DNA from: Nostoc sp. NIES-4103
Lineage (GTDB): Bacteria > Cyanobacteriota > Cyanobacteriia > Cyanobacteriales > Nostocaceae
Length of the DNA stretch: 64,000 nucleotides
NCBI RefSeq assembly: GCF_002368335.1
Contig: NZ_AP018288.1
Coordinates: 1,293,526 to 1,357,525, forward strand
Reading direction: 5' to 3'
Shown here in pieces: positions 9,477 to 19,100 of this stretch. Under the pieces are notes generated by a model that did not search any database, was not told the origin of the DNA, and was given only the letters and a program-made list of their open reading frames with translations. The first letter of the stretch is position 1. Each line of letters begins with the position of its first letter. Both the position numbers and the translations under genes were made by a program.

Positions 9477-10253
9477 TTAATTAGCCACAACAACCTTTTT
9501 TGCTGTGTCTAATTCTTGACAATATTCAGCAGAGGGAATTTCCTGTTTAATCTGCTTTAATTGCAATGATGGATTTGGCGCTGCATAAATTTCTTGCAAT
9601 GCATCCGACCACATTCCTTTTTCTGCAAAGTAGTTTGCTCTCTTCAGTGTTATGCTTTCTGCATTGGCTCTTTGATTTTTCAATTGTGCTACTAATTGCT
9701 GCAATTCATCTGTAATTTTATCCCGTTCTGCCAATTCCAATATTTTAAACTTGGGTGTTTGTTCTACAGCAAAAGGAACATATAGCTTCCATAAGTATGT
9801 CTCGCCAGGTTGCAGTGGTTTGCCATTATAGATAATACTGGTCTGCCCTGGTTTAATTTTCTGGCTCCATAAAACTTCTTTGCTTTGGTCTTGCAAAAGT
9901 TCAATTTGTTTAATATTTGAGCGTTTACTATACCAAATAAATACAGGATTCACACTCCAAATCTCCAGAATTTCTCCTGGAGTGTGCTTGCTTTGTAAAT
10001 TAGGTTCTACAAGTCTCTGGGGTGCAATTGTACAAACTGAATCTCCTGGTTTTCCTCCTCCTGGAACCTTCTTACGGCGTAATTTTTGGAAAATATTACC
10101 CCAGGAAAAAGCTAAATGATTATAATTGAATTCTGTTGTTAATAAATTTTGATGTCGAGGTCGAATTGTGGCTTGGGTTGGCAGTATTGTTGAAATAGTA
10201 ATTATTAATATATTTATTCCCAAAGTTAACTTTGATAAATTCAGTTTACCCAC
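9477..10253 (-). CDS. Exported DUF928-like protein
   Basis: 258 residues with an N-terminal signal peptide ('LTLGINILIITISTILPTQA'), a basic Gly-rich stretch (KKVPGGGKPGD) followed by a Cys, and a predicted beta-rich central region with 'PVFIWYS' and 'LQPGETYLWKLYV', which resembles the cyanobacterial DUF928 family (wall- or envelope-located, function unknown). The C-terminal 80 residues are helical and Gln-rich. Its start overlaps the end of the CHAT-CHASE2 gene by eight bases, so the two are translationally coupled. It is the last gene of the sigma-DUF1822-CHAT/CHASE2 operon. The family call is by appearance and context. Confidence 0.55.
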   Translation of the reverse strand: MGKLNLSKLTLGINILIITISTILPTQATIRPRHQNLLTTEFNYNHLAFSWGNIFQKLRRKKVPGGGKPGDSVCTIAPQRLVEPNLQSKHTPGEILEIWSVNPVFIWYSKRSNIKQIELLQDQSKEVLWSQKIKPGQTSIIYNGKPLQPGETYLWKLYVPFAVEQTPKFKILELAERDKITDELQQLVAQLKNQRANAESITLKRANYFAEKGMWSDALQEIYAAPNPSLQLKQIKQEIPSAEYCQELDTAKKVVVAN

Positions 10254-12744
10254 TACTATTTCTCCTTAAAGCTGAGCGAATATAATTCCAGAAAGTTACT
10301 GTTGGTAAAAACCAGGGCAATAAAATTGCTGCTGAGGTATAAATTTGTAACGAAATAATTACATAAATACCTACTCCAACCCAGACACTTATAACCAGAC
10401 GTTTGCGGGAACTAGCATTTAACTGTATTATCACTGTAATACTTTTTGCGACCACAGCAGCCAATAAAATCATTAAGAAATCTGGAACAGGTACAACTAA
10501 CCGCTGTTTGAGTAGGTGGTGAACCATGTATGCATGAGCTTCACCACCAGTAAACTTACCATTTCCCCAGCCGTTCCAGAAAGCGATCGCTAAGGGTTTG
10601 CTTTGATTATCTTCACCCTGTTTGGTGACTCCGGCTTCTCTGTATCCACCAGGTGCAAGAATGATAATTTGTTGATCTAGATTTTTGAGAAGATTCATCT
10701 TGCTTGTTGAGCAAGAATTTAGTAATTCACAGGCTGAGATTTTGTTATATGCTCGGTCAGGAGGAATAGAAAAGTCAATAATCGGACGGAACCATTCTTG
10801 CAAAAACTTTTGGGAAGATAGGGTGATTGGTAACAGGCGATCGCGCTGCCAAAATGTAGTATTATTATTTAGATATTCTAATATTGAGTTCTCAAAAGGT
10901 ACTGAATTCTGTAAGTAAGGTTGTGGTATATTAGTTGAATTGCTTTGTTTAAGCAAATAACTTAAATATATAATATAAGCAAAAGGCAATACATTTGAGT
11001 TATTGGGTAACAGTTCAACATATCCAGGTAAAAATCTAATATCACCATCTATACGCCATTTATAACTAGCAATTTGCTCAATAACTTTATCTTCTTTGAA
11101 GTCTGGGTCATTGTCATAAGCGAAGATAAACCAAGTCTTTTTCTTAACAGCTTCACGGATGGCTTGACTCAGCTTCTGGGTATTTTGTGGCTGGATATCA
11201 GTTTCGTTTAAAACATAATCAATACCAATTAACTTAGCATTGGATTCAGACAGGTTGTCAATTATCTTTGCTAAATAACTGTAATCTAAAGGGTAACGTT
11301 GTTTAATCTTATCTTGCTTTAAAGACTTATTATCAATCTGTAATAATACTATGGGAGCCTCAACTTTTGGAGGTACTTGAAATGAAATTTGACGATAAAC
11401 AGCTTGAAGCAAGATTCTTGGTTCTAATAAGAAATCTTGTAATGGAGGCAATAAACTGATAAACAATAATACTGATAGCCACTTGATTTCTTGAATAGTT
11501 GGTAACCATCTCTTAATTAAATTCCCAAAGCCAAAGGGTTTAATACGAAATAATTCGGCATCTGGATGGCGATAGAGTGAGGGAATTAGGTAAGCTGAAG
11601 GAAAGGAAAAACGAGTTACTTGTTGCTTGAGATATTGACAAGCGTCTAACAAAGCTTCATGAACATCTTTGTATGCGGCTAAACTATGAAGAAACTGCAT
11701 TAAAAATTTTCTGGCTACTTGATTGTGAATTGGTTCCCGCATCACTATTACTTGACTTAAACCCAAGTTAATTAATGATTCGGCTATATTTATGCCACTA
11801 CAAGAGTTGAAAATAGCAAACTTAAGTCCTCGTTCTTGAGCTTTTTTTAGCGCTTCTTGAATATCTTGAATTGCTAGAGAAACATTTGGTGCAATACCTA
11901 ATTCTCCACCAGTTAAAAGAGTTTCATTACTGTGTCCAGCAAAAAACAATACATCCCAACCGCGTTGATCATTAATTGCATGGAATATCTGAGTTTTCAA
12001 TTCTATTGCATTAGCCTGATTCAGAACTTGTGTTGTTTCTGTATTCCAGCCAACAAATTTTACCTCTGCAATTGGCTTGAGTGATTCAACTTCTTGTTTG
12101 TCGGTTTCAAAATTTAAGTGTGTATCATATCCAATGATGGCTAAGATTCTGATTTTCCGATGCACAGAACGCACGGGTTGATTACGAATTGTAGCTGGAG
12201 TACGATAAATTTGTATTTTTTCTGGTATGCCTAAATCTGTACCAATTTGCCAAGTTTCCCAAGGTAATCTTGCTAGTTCTATGGGGGTACAAGTTAAGAA
12301 GACTTCAACGAACTGATTTTCATTTGATAGTTTTCTCGCAGCGTTGGCGATTTCAGCACGAATATTTACTAAGTCAGGACTTAGCAACCAACGCTGAAAT
12401 TCATGTAACAATTGAGTTTCTGTATCTCTCAGTTGTCTGTTGTAGTCAACAGGTGTGTTTCCTCCTCCACTGATCAGTTTTTTACCTCGCAAGTTTTTAT
12501 TAATGGCTTTCCAGCCTCGCAGATGTGCATAAGTTAATTGTTGTGTTTGTAGATGATTGAGGTTTTTTTTGCCTCGCAGGTGTCTATAGTAATTTAAATA
12601 GGCTTTCTGCCAATCTTCGTAACTTTTAGTTAGGGATGGAGGATAATCAATTTGTTCGGTAATTTTCTGTCCTTGAGTTTGTAGTTCAAATTGGCAGACT
12701 GTTTTTATTCGTGTTACATGGAGATGAAAGGTTGTTCGTTTCAT
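10246..12744 (-). CDS. CHAT-CHASE2 membrane protein (sensor fused to caspase-fold domain)
   Basis: An 832-residue protein. An N-terminal CHAT domain (about 110-400) keeps the dyad His271 (FFAGHSNE) and Cys315 (FNSCSGI). A membrane helix (about 420-440) leads into a CHASE2 extracellular sensor domain (about 445-720; 'YSYLAKIIDNLSESNAKLIGIDYVL' region is typical), followed by three further membrane helices that normally close CHASE2 proteins. The protein would thus place the peptidase-like domain in the cytoplasm and the sensor outside. There is no kinase or cyclase output: the CHAT domain is the output. It lies 58 bases after the DUF1822 gene and overlaps the DUF928-like gene. Ligand and substrate are unknown. 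Confidence 0.85.
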   Translation of the reverse strand: MKRTTFHLHVTRIKTVCQFELQTQGQKITEQIDYPPSLTKSYEDWQKAYLNYYRHLRGKKNLNHLQTQQLTYAHLRGWKAINKNLRGKKLISGGGNTPVDYNRQLRDTETQLLHEFQRWLLSPDLVNIRAEIANAARKLSNENQFVEVFLTCTPIELARLPWETWQIGTDLGIPEKIQIYRTPATIRNQPVRSVHRKIRILAIIGYDTHLNFETDKQEVESLKPIAEVKFVGWNTETTQVLNQANAIELKTQIFHAINDQRGWDVLFFAGHSNETLLTGGELGIAPNVSLAIQDIQEALKKAQERGLKFAIFNSCSGINIAESLINLGLSQVIVMREPIHNQVARKFLMQFLHSLAAYKDVHEALLDACQYLKQQVTRFSFPSAYLIPSLYRHPDAELFRIKPFGFGNLIKRWLPTIQEIKWLSVLLFISLLPPLQDFLLEPRILLQAVYRQISFQVPPKVEAPIVLLQIDNKSLKQDKIKQRYPLDYSYLAKIIDNLSESNAKLIGIDYVLNETDIQPQNTQKLSQAIREAVKKKTWFIFAYDNDPDFKEDKVIEQIASYKWRIDGDIRFLPGYVELLPNNSNVLPFAYIIYLSYLLKQSNSTNIPQPYLQNSVPFENSILEYLNNNTTFWQRDRLLPITLSSQKFLQEWFRPIIDFSIPPDRAYNKISACELLNSCSTSKMNLLKNLDQQIIILAPGGYREAGVTKQGEDNQSKPLAIAFWNGWGNGKFTGGEAHAYMVHHLLKQRLVVPVPDFLMILLAAVVAKSITVIIQLNASSRKRLVISVWVGVGIYVIISLQIYTSAAILLPWFLPTVTFWNYIRSALRRNSSG

Positions 12745-12802
12745 TATGGAGATGGGTTTTTATTTTCACGCAGAGACGCGGAGGCGCGGAGAGGATGAGA
12801 TA

Positions 12803-14137
12803 TTATTGTATGGAAAATTCTAAGGGGGGTAATGTTTGTGTTTGTCCGCTATTTGATATGATTTTGACTAAGAATTTATCTTGGTAACTGCCTTCTAGGA
12901 GGGTGAATATATATTGTTGGTGCTGTGATGGCTGTAGTTGTTCTTCTGCTAAAATGCTGGTTTGGTCACTCACTCGTAATGTAAATGTGGAGGTTGGTTG
13001 GTTACTAGAAACCGCTTTTAATATTAGCAATAAGTTCCAACTTTGGTTTTCTTGGGGTAGTTGCCAAGTGACTGCATAAAGTCGTAATCTATTTTCTAGG
13101 ATGATCTCTCTGTAAGCACGACCTGCAATTTCTGGAATATTGATTTCATAGGCGCTTTGAATGTTTGTGAGAATGTTATCTAATTCCTGTTCAGGAGTTT
13201 GTGTTATTGCTAGTAATGGAGATGGTGGCGCTAATACTTGCCAGGTTAATCCTTGGATAACTTCATCTATTTGATTGTTTAACCAAGTCCTAACATTTAC
13301 TGCTTGCTGTGTCAAAATTTGTAGTAGGTCTGATAAGTGTTTGGTTGAAGTTGCTGTATTTTCTTGCAAAGACTGATAAAGCCAATTGAGTAAATCTGGT
13401 GTTGTGAGTAATGCTACTCCCTGTTCCCAAGTTAAAATTTGCCACAAAGGATGGTGATGTAATTGGGGTAATAAGTTTACTAGTTCTGACTGAATTGTGG
13501 CTAAAATATTCTGGCGATCGCTCGGAATTTCTGGTAAAGTAATTGCTGTTGCTGGTAGACATTGTAAATAGAGCAATAATTCATTACAATCATCATGAAA
13601 CCAAGTCAAAGGTAAGTGATAATTCCAGTCTAATTCTGGCTGTAATTCTGGTTTATACTCCACGAGTTCGTCGTAACGTAAAAAGCCTTTAATAGTGGCT
13701 ATTTCTATTTCTTCTTCAATCCCAATCACTATATAGAAATGACTATTAAACTCTGGTAAATCTATCATTGCTCTTGGTATAACTACTTCTTCGCATACAG
13801 TTACTTCTTCGTGACTGATGCTAACTACAGGAATTATACAAACTTGAAAATTTCCGATAGATACGTTGAATGCAGTGTCATTTACATAAGTATATTGAGA
13901 TTGCCAAGCTAAAACTTCAGTTTGATTAATTGAAAAAGTAGGTTCGCGTTTTTCTAACCATTCATTAAGAGCTAAAAATGCTAAACTTTGTAAGTAAATC
14001 TGCCACTGTTTAGATGGAACGGGATATTTTTGACTCGTTTCTACCGCTTCTACAAAATATTCTGGCTCTAAATTAATTATTTCTCCAGTTTGATTGATTT
14101 CAAAAAAATCATCTGTGGCATCACTAAGTGAATACAT
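12803..14137 (-). CDS. DUF1822 family protein
   Basis: A 444-residue soluble protein of the cyanobacterial DUF1822 family, seen in the N-terminal pattern 'FLALNEWLEKREP', the central 'VVIPRAMIDLPEFNSHFYIVIGI' strand and 'IATIKGFLRYDEL'. The C-terminal part is beta-rich. No catalytic motif is visible. It begins four bases after the sigma-like gene and so is cotranscribed with it; this gene order (sigma-like, DUF1822, CHASE2/CHAT) recurs in cyanobacteria as far as I recall. A role as regulator or partner of the sigma-like protein is possible from context only. Confidence 0.75.
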   Translation of the reverse strand: MYSLSDATDDFFEINQTGEIINLEPEYFVEAVETSQKYPVPSKQWQIYLQSLAFLALNEWLEKREPTFSINQTEVLAWQSQYTYVNDTAFNVSIGNFQVCIIPVVSISHEEVTVCEEVVIPRAMIDLPEFNSHFYIVIGIEEEIEIATIKGFLRYDELVEYKPELQPELDWNYHLPLTWFHDDCNELLLYLQCLPATAITLPEIPSDRQNILATIQSELVNLLPQLHHHPLWQILTWEQGVALLTTPDLLNWLYQSLQENTATSTKHLSDLLQILTQQAVNVRTWLNNQIDEVIQGLTWQVLAPPSPLLAITQTPEQELDNILTNIQSAYEINIPEIAGRAYREIILENRLRLYAVTWQLPQENQSWNLLLILKAVSSNQPTSTFTLRVSDQTSILAEEQLQPSQHQQYIFTLLEGSYQDKFLVKIISNSGQTQTLPPLEFSIQ

Positions 14138-14141
14138 AAAA

Positions 14142-15533
14142 TTACTTCCTTCTAATAATTTCTGTTCTATCTTTCAGACATTGGCAAATAGCTTGCGCCA
14201 ACTGGTTATTTTTAACTTGCTGCGTTCCACTGCTGGCATCTTTTCTAGCTTGCTCAATTATAGTTTTGATTTTTTGTTCTACAATCGGTTGAATTTTGTT
14301 ATCTAAATTTTTTAGTTGCTCAGCGGTGATGTATGTTTCAGCTACTTTTAAAATAGACTTGATTAAACAAGATAAAGTGTTTCGTCCAATATCGTTACGT
14401 AAGTTTGTCAGTTCTAATAAGCGGCTAACTTCTGGTTGGTCAGTTAATTCTAGTTCTGTGGCTATGTTTGCCATGGAAACTCCCTGGCAATGAAATAAAT
14501 AAAGTCCTGTAATATAGTTGTATGCCTTTTTCTGAGAACGAGGATTTTTTTTCCTTTGTAAATAGTCAAATCGATTTTGAATGACTAAGACGGCAGATTT
14601 CATCAGACATTCATCAATTTTTTGCTGATATTCTGCTAAAAAGTCTGACTGTTCATTATCTTCGGGTTGAGAAATGTTGATTGTTTGTTGATGATGATTT
14701 AAAGATTCTAAGCGAGATAAACCTTTTCTGCTACGAATGCGTTCTTCTCTCAGTACACTGGCAAGATTTTGCAGTTGTTCTCGAACTTGTTCAGGTGATA
14801 TTTTGTTTACCCAAATGCGAGAATTTGCATCTTGACACAAATCAGCAATTTGAAGCAGTTGTTCTAAGGTTGGTTCTGGATATCTAGTTTTAGCGCCTGT
14901 TCTGCGGATTTGTAAAAGATGGGTGCGATAAACTTGGTGATAATTATCAAGAAGTTGAACTGCTTGGTCAATTTCAGTTGGTGTTTGCTGGTAATCTGAT
15001 AAAATACGCGCTAAGCGTCCTGGTGTCATGTAGTTGAGAATCATCCAGTCAGTGACTTGTTCAATGCCGTGGTCGAGTAGGAATTGTTTGACTATGCGAT
15101 CGCTTTTCAGTATCCTGTTTGTCCAAGTCGATAAATTACTCTGTTCTGGGTCAAAAGTCTGTAAAATTCTTGTAGTTAGAGATTGGGGTTTAGAGTTTCT
15201 CATCCGGTAACTATCAACTACCAACGGCAAGAGTTCAGCACTAGTAAAGTTATGCTTTTTACCAAACTTTTCTGCTAGTCCTTGACAAGTGTCTTTAATT
15301 TGATGAGAGATGAAACAACGCAGACATCCCTCAGCGAGCTGGCGCAAAATATCATCATATTGATACCATTGCATTAACTGGCGTTGTATTCCTCGCTCAC
15401 GCAGATTTTCTTGCTGAGATAATTCTGGAAACTGTTGCCAAAAAAAGTCTCGGTTTTCCTTAAGTTCATCACAACGGATTTTACCGAAACTATCAACGCT
15501 GATCAATAGCCAATATCTTGATGCTTTATCCAT
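14142..15533 (-). CDS. Sigma-70-like transcription factor (cyanobacterial type)
   Basis: A 463-residue protein I read as a divergent sigma-70-like factor. 'FDPEQSNLSTWTNRIL' (about residues 127-142) resembles sigma region 2, and near residue 350 'GLYLFHCQGVSMANIATEL' followed by 'QPEVSRLLEL' resembles the region 4 helix-turn-helix of cyanobacterial sigma factors. The rest is helical and unfamiliar. It heads an operon with DUF1822, CHAT-CHASE2 and DUF928-like genes, and a copy of the promoter-like motif shared by the TPR/CHAT genes lies about 250 bases upstream. I infer that it could recognise that motif, including its own promoter. The assignment is moderate; a plain DNA-binding regulator is the alternative. 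Confidence 0.6.
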   Translation of the reverse strand: MDKASRYWLLISVDSFGKIRCDELKENRDFFWQQFPELSQQENLRERGIQRQLMQWYQYDDILRQLAEGCLRCFISHQIKDTCQGLAEKFGKKHNFTSAELLPLVVDSYRMRNSKPQSLTTRILQTFDPEQSNLSTWTNRILKSDRIVKQFLLDHGIEQVTDWMILNYMTPGRLARILSDYQQTPTEIDQAVQLLDNYHQVYRTHLLQIRRTGAKTRYPEPTLEQLLQIADLCQDANSRIWVNKISPEQVREQLQNLASVLREERIRSRKGLSRLESLNHHQQTINISQPEDNEQSDFLAEYQQKIDECLMKSAVLVIQNRFDYLQRKKNPRSQKKAYNYITGLYLFHCQGVSMANIATELELTDQPEVSRLLELTNLRNDIGRNTLSCLIKSILKVAETYITAEQLKNLDNKIQPIVEQKIKTIIEQARKDASSGTQQVKNNQLAQAICQCLKDRTEIIRRK

Positions 15534-15547
15534 CCTTGTTTTATCCA

Positions 15548-15593
15548 GTCGGTATCAGGGGGATGAGGGAGATGAGGGAGATGAGGGGGATGT
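15548..15593. repeat. Short tandem repeat, 9-mer gagggagat type
   Basis: Degenerate tandem copies of 'gatgagggag'. The same unit forms six perfect copies at 25112-25165. Confidence 0.7.
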
Positions 15594-15743
15594 TACTTCT
15601 TTATCTTTCAATACAGCTTTAGTATTGTAGGGTGCGTTATGGACTTTAGTTCTAACGCACCGAAAATTAGTAATGGTGCGTTGCGCTAAGCGACAACTAC
15701 CAAAGGGCTGTATACTCTGATTAACAATAATACTTCTTTTCAT
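15555..15743 (-). CDS. Possible small leader ORF upstream of the sigma-like gene, damaged by repeats
   Basis: ATG at 15743 opens MKRSIIVNQSIQPFGSC..., with GGAG nine bases upstream, and lies 38 bases downstream of promoter-like motif B, the same distance at which other copies of the motif precede their start codons (33-35). After about 20 codons the frame runs through an inserted palindrome (15631-15661) and a tandem repeat, so the C-terminal two thirds is repeat-derived (ending in SPSSPSSP). It may be a real small gene truncated by repeat insertion, a leader peptide, or chance. No family recognised. Confidence 0.35.
   Translation of the reverse strand: MKRSIIVNQSIQPFGSCRLAQRTITNFRCVRTKVHNAPYNTKAVLKDKEVTSPSSPSSPSSP
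15631..15661. repeat. Palindromic repeat (GGTGCGTTA / TAACGCACC)
   Basis: Two perfect 9-base arms separated by 13 bases; a third 'ggtgcgtt' follows at about 15675. This dispersed repeat interrupts the small frame downstream of motif B. Confidence 0.65.
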
Positions 15744-15781
15744 GTTGATGACTCCGGTTGAATGCAGTTTCACTTAACCTC

Positions 15782-15810
15782 ATATATCTTTCGCCAAATC
15801 GAGGTTATGT
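15782..15810 (-). promoter_or_regulatory. Shared promoter-like motif, copy B (sigma-like operon)
   Basis: Minus-strand ACATAACCTC, 11 bases, AGATATAT. It points towards the small frame at 15743 and the sigma-like gene at 15533, which would make that operon part of the same regulon. Confidence 0.75.
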
Positions 15811-16042
15811 AAATATTGTCAGAAAATTTAATATTTTCCGAGAATGAATATTTAAACTTTATTAATCATCCTCCACGGCAAGAGAACTAATATCAATTTA
15901 GGTGATATTAAGTCCATTCACTTACCTTCACTATCCTCATCACCCCACCCCCGCACGCGGGGAGGGGTAAAACGATTGTAGAATAAGTATTTGAGTTTAA
16001 TTCAATAAAAACGAAAAAATTCAGTACTTTCGGCTGGTTTAT

Positions 16043-16071
16043 ACATATGTCCTTGAGGATGGAAGATATAT
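16043..16071 (+). promoter_or_regulatory. Shared promoter-like motif, copy C (TPR-CHAT 16105)
   Basis: Plus-strand ACATATGTCC, 11 bases, AGATATAT, ending 33 bases before the ATG at 16105. Copies B and C lie back to back within 290 bases, forming a divergent control region. Confidence 0.75.
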
Positions 16072-16104
16072 GTAAACAATTTTGATCATATTTGCAAGTT
16101 ATCT

Positions 16105-19100
16105 ATGCGATATACTCCAATAGCCCGCCGTCTGCAACGTCTCACCCTTGCTTCTTTGGCAGTTTACCTCACATTGCCCTTAAGTACTTTGCCATTAGAA
16201 TTATTTATGACATCACCAGTTTTGGCAGAAAGCCCAAATGCACAGAAAGCTGAAGCTGATAGACTGATTAAACAAGGTGATGAACTAAGCGATCGCAATC
16301 AACCCGAAGCTGCATTAAAGGCTTTCCAGCAAGCTTTAAGTATATACCGTCAAATCAAAAACCAACCAGGACAAGGTAAAGCGTTAAATTATATTGGCAA
16401 TGTTTACTCTGATCATTTGTATGAATCAGATAAAGCAATTCCCTACTATCAACAAGCTTTAGAAATTGCTCAAAATATTAAAGATACAGCTTTAGAAGCG
16501 AAGGCGCTAAGTAATTTAGGACTTGTTTATTTAAAATTAAAAAACTCTGCGCGTGCTATTGAATATTGCGAGAAAGCTTTAGCCGTAGCACGACAAAATA
16601 AAAACTATGAAACAGAAGCGATCGCGCTCAAAAGTTTAGGTGCAATTTATTTCTATACTGATTTCTCCAAAAGCATGAATTTCATAGAACAAGCTGTAGA
16701 TAGTATCCGCAAAGCTGATGGTTCTCCAGAAGATAAACTGCGTCAAGACAAACTAGAAATCGATTTACTCAATATTCTGGGTGGGTTGAACTATGGAATA
16801 GGATCAGGCAAAGTATTGACTGGAGATTTAACAGGTGGCGAAATTCTAAATAAATCAGTTCAATATTTTCAAGAATCGATAAAACTTGCTAAAAAAATAG
16901 GCGATCGCACTCGCCTTGCCAAAGCAATCATGGGGCTAGGAAATATCTACAATATCAAGGGACAATATACTAAAGCCATAGAATCATACGAGCAAGCTGT
17001 AAAGATTTTTCAAACAGATAATAAGTCTCCATCCGAGATTAGTGAAGCCTTTTCCAGGCTGGGAGAAGTTTATGATAGACAGGGCGAAATAGAGAAAGCA
17101 ATAGAATCTTATAATCAAGCTATTACCATTGGTAAAACAGAAGTATTTAAGTCTCCTCTAGACAAACTAGAACATATTAATCATCAAGGTTTTAGATTTT
17201 TAAATATTGGTAATATTTACTCTTTTAAAGCCAAAAACTATGAGCAAGCACTTAAATTTTATCAACAAGCATTAGACACATTTAAATTATTTAACATTCA
17301 GTTTGAAAAAACCCCATCCGCTGCCAATGAAGCCACAATTGTCGCATATAAAAAAAATGTCGAATCAGGAATTAAAACTGCTTGTATAGGGATAAAGTAC
17401 ACCTACATTGTGTTAGGTCGCCCTGAAGAAAGTAAAAAAACTTGTCTGGAAAATTCTGCATCACCAAAAATACTAGGTTCAAAGAATAAATCTACTCGTC
17501 CTCGTAAATCTGCTGCTGAATTAGAAAAGGCGCGAAAAAAGTTACAGGAAGCATTAGAGCAATTAAAAATATACCAAACATTAGGAAATCCAGATATGCA
17601 AGCATTATCACTTGTTGATATTGCTCAAGCTTATGCTGAATTAGGAGAAGATCAGCTGGCTGAAGAATATTTTCAAAAAGCCATAGAAATCAGCAAAACT
17701 AGTGAAGGTTATCAGGTTCAATCACTCACATATATGTCGGCTGGTTTTTTTTACAATGAACGCCAAAAATATGATTTGGCAATTAGTTATTACAAACAAG
17801 CTGGAGAATTTGCCCAAAAAGGTGGTAATCAGTGGGTAGAAGTAACTAGTTATCAACAGATTGGTATCACTGCTTTTATAACCAATAAACTCTCTGAAGC
17901 CACTACTGCTTTATACAAAGCTATCAATCTTTTTGATTCGATGCAGATTGTTCTTTCAGACGAAAATCAAATTTCTATTTTTGATACCCAGACTCAAACT
18001 TATAGTCTGTTGCAAAAAGTCTTAATTCTTCAGAACCAACCCAAACAAGCATTAGAAGTTGCCGAACGTGGTAGAGCAAGAGCTTTTGTCAATTTAATAG
18101 TAGCAAGACAATCTAAAAACAAGAATCAATTAAAGGCGAAAATACCTGTAATAGTAGCACCAAAACTTCAAGAAATTCAAAAAGTTGCTAAACAGCAAAA
18201 TGCCACAATTGTAGAATATTCAACCCCCTCGCCTGTCAAAAATGCAGATGGTAAAATAATATGGGATGGCTCAGAAATTTATATTTGGGTAGTTAAACCC
18301 ACAGGTGAAATAGCATTTCACGTCCAACAAGTTAATAGATCTTTAAAAGACCTAGTTAGCAGCAGCCGTCAAGCCATTGGAGTTAACGACCGGAGTATTT
18401 TTAGTGTAGATGTCGTCAATCCTGATGATGAAAAAATACAGCGAGAAAACTTACAAAAGCTTTATCAACTGCTCATCAAACCAATTACCCAATATTTACC
18501 AACTAACCCCAACGAACGAGTGATATTTATTCCTCAAAATCAATTGTTCCTCGTTCCCTTCGCAGCTTTACAAGATGAGCAAGATAAATATCTCATCCAA
18601 AAGCATACCATCCTGACTGCTCCGGCAATTCAAGTATTACAATTCACTCACGAACAACGACAAAAAATTTCAACAACAGGAGCGTTAGTAGTAGGAAATC
18701 CCACAATGCCGAGTGTAGCACCAAATATTGGGGAAGCACCGAAGAAATTGAAACCCCTGAAAAATGCTGAGGATGAAGCCATTGAAATTGCTCAAATGCT
18801 CAACACCAAAGCTTTAACAGGTAAACAAGCAACCGAAATTACTGTTAAACAACTGATGACAAAAGCCAGAATAATTCACTTAGCTACTCACGGCTTACTC
18901 GATGATTTTGGCTTTGGTGTACCAGGAGCGATCGCACTTGCACCCGATTCTACCCCAAAAAAAGAACAACAGGACAGTAACGGATTTCTGACGGCGGGTG
19001 AAATCTTCGATATGAAGTTGAACGCTGAATTAGTTGTGTTGAGTGCTTGTGAAACAGGACAAGGAAAAATTACAGGTGATGGAGTTATTGGACTATCTCG

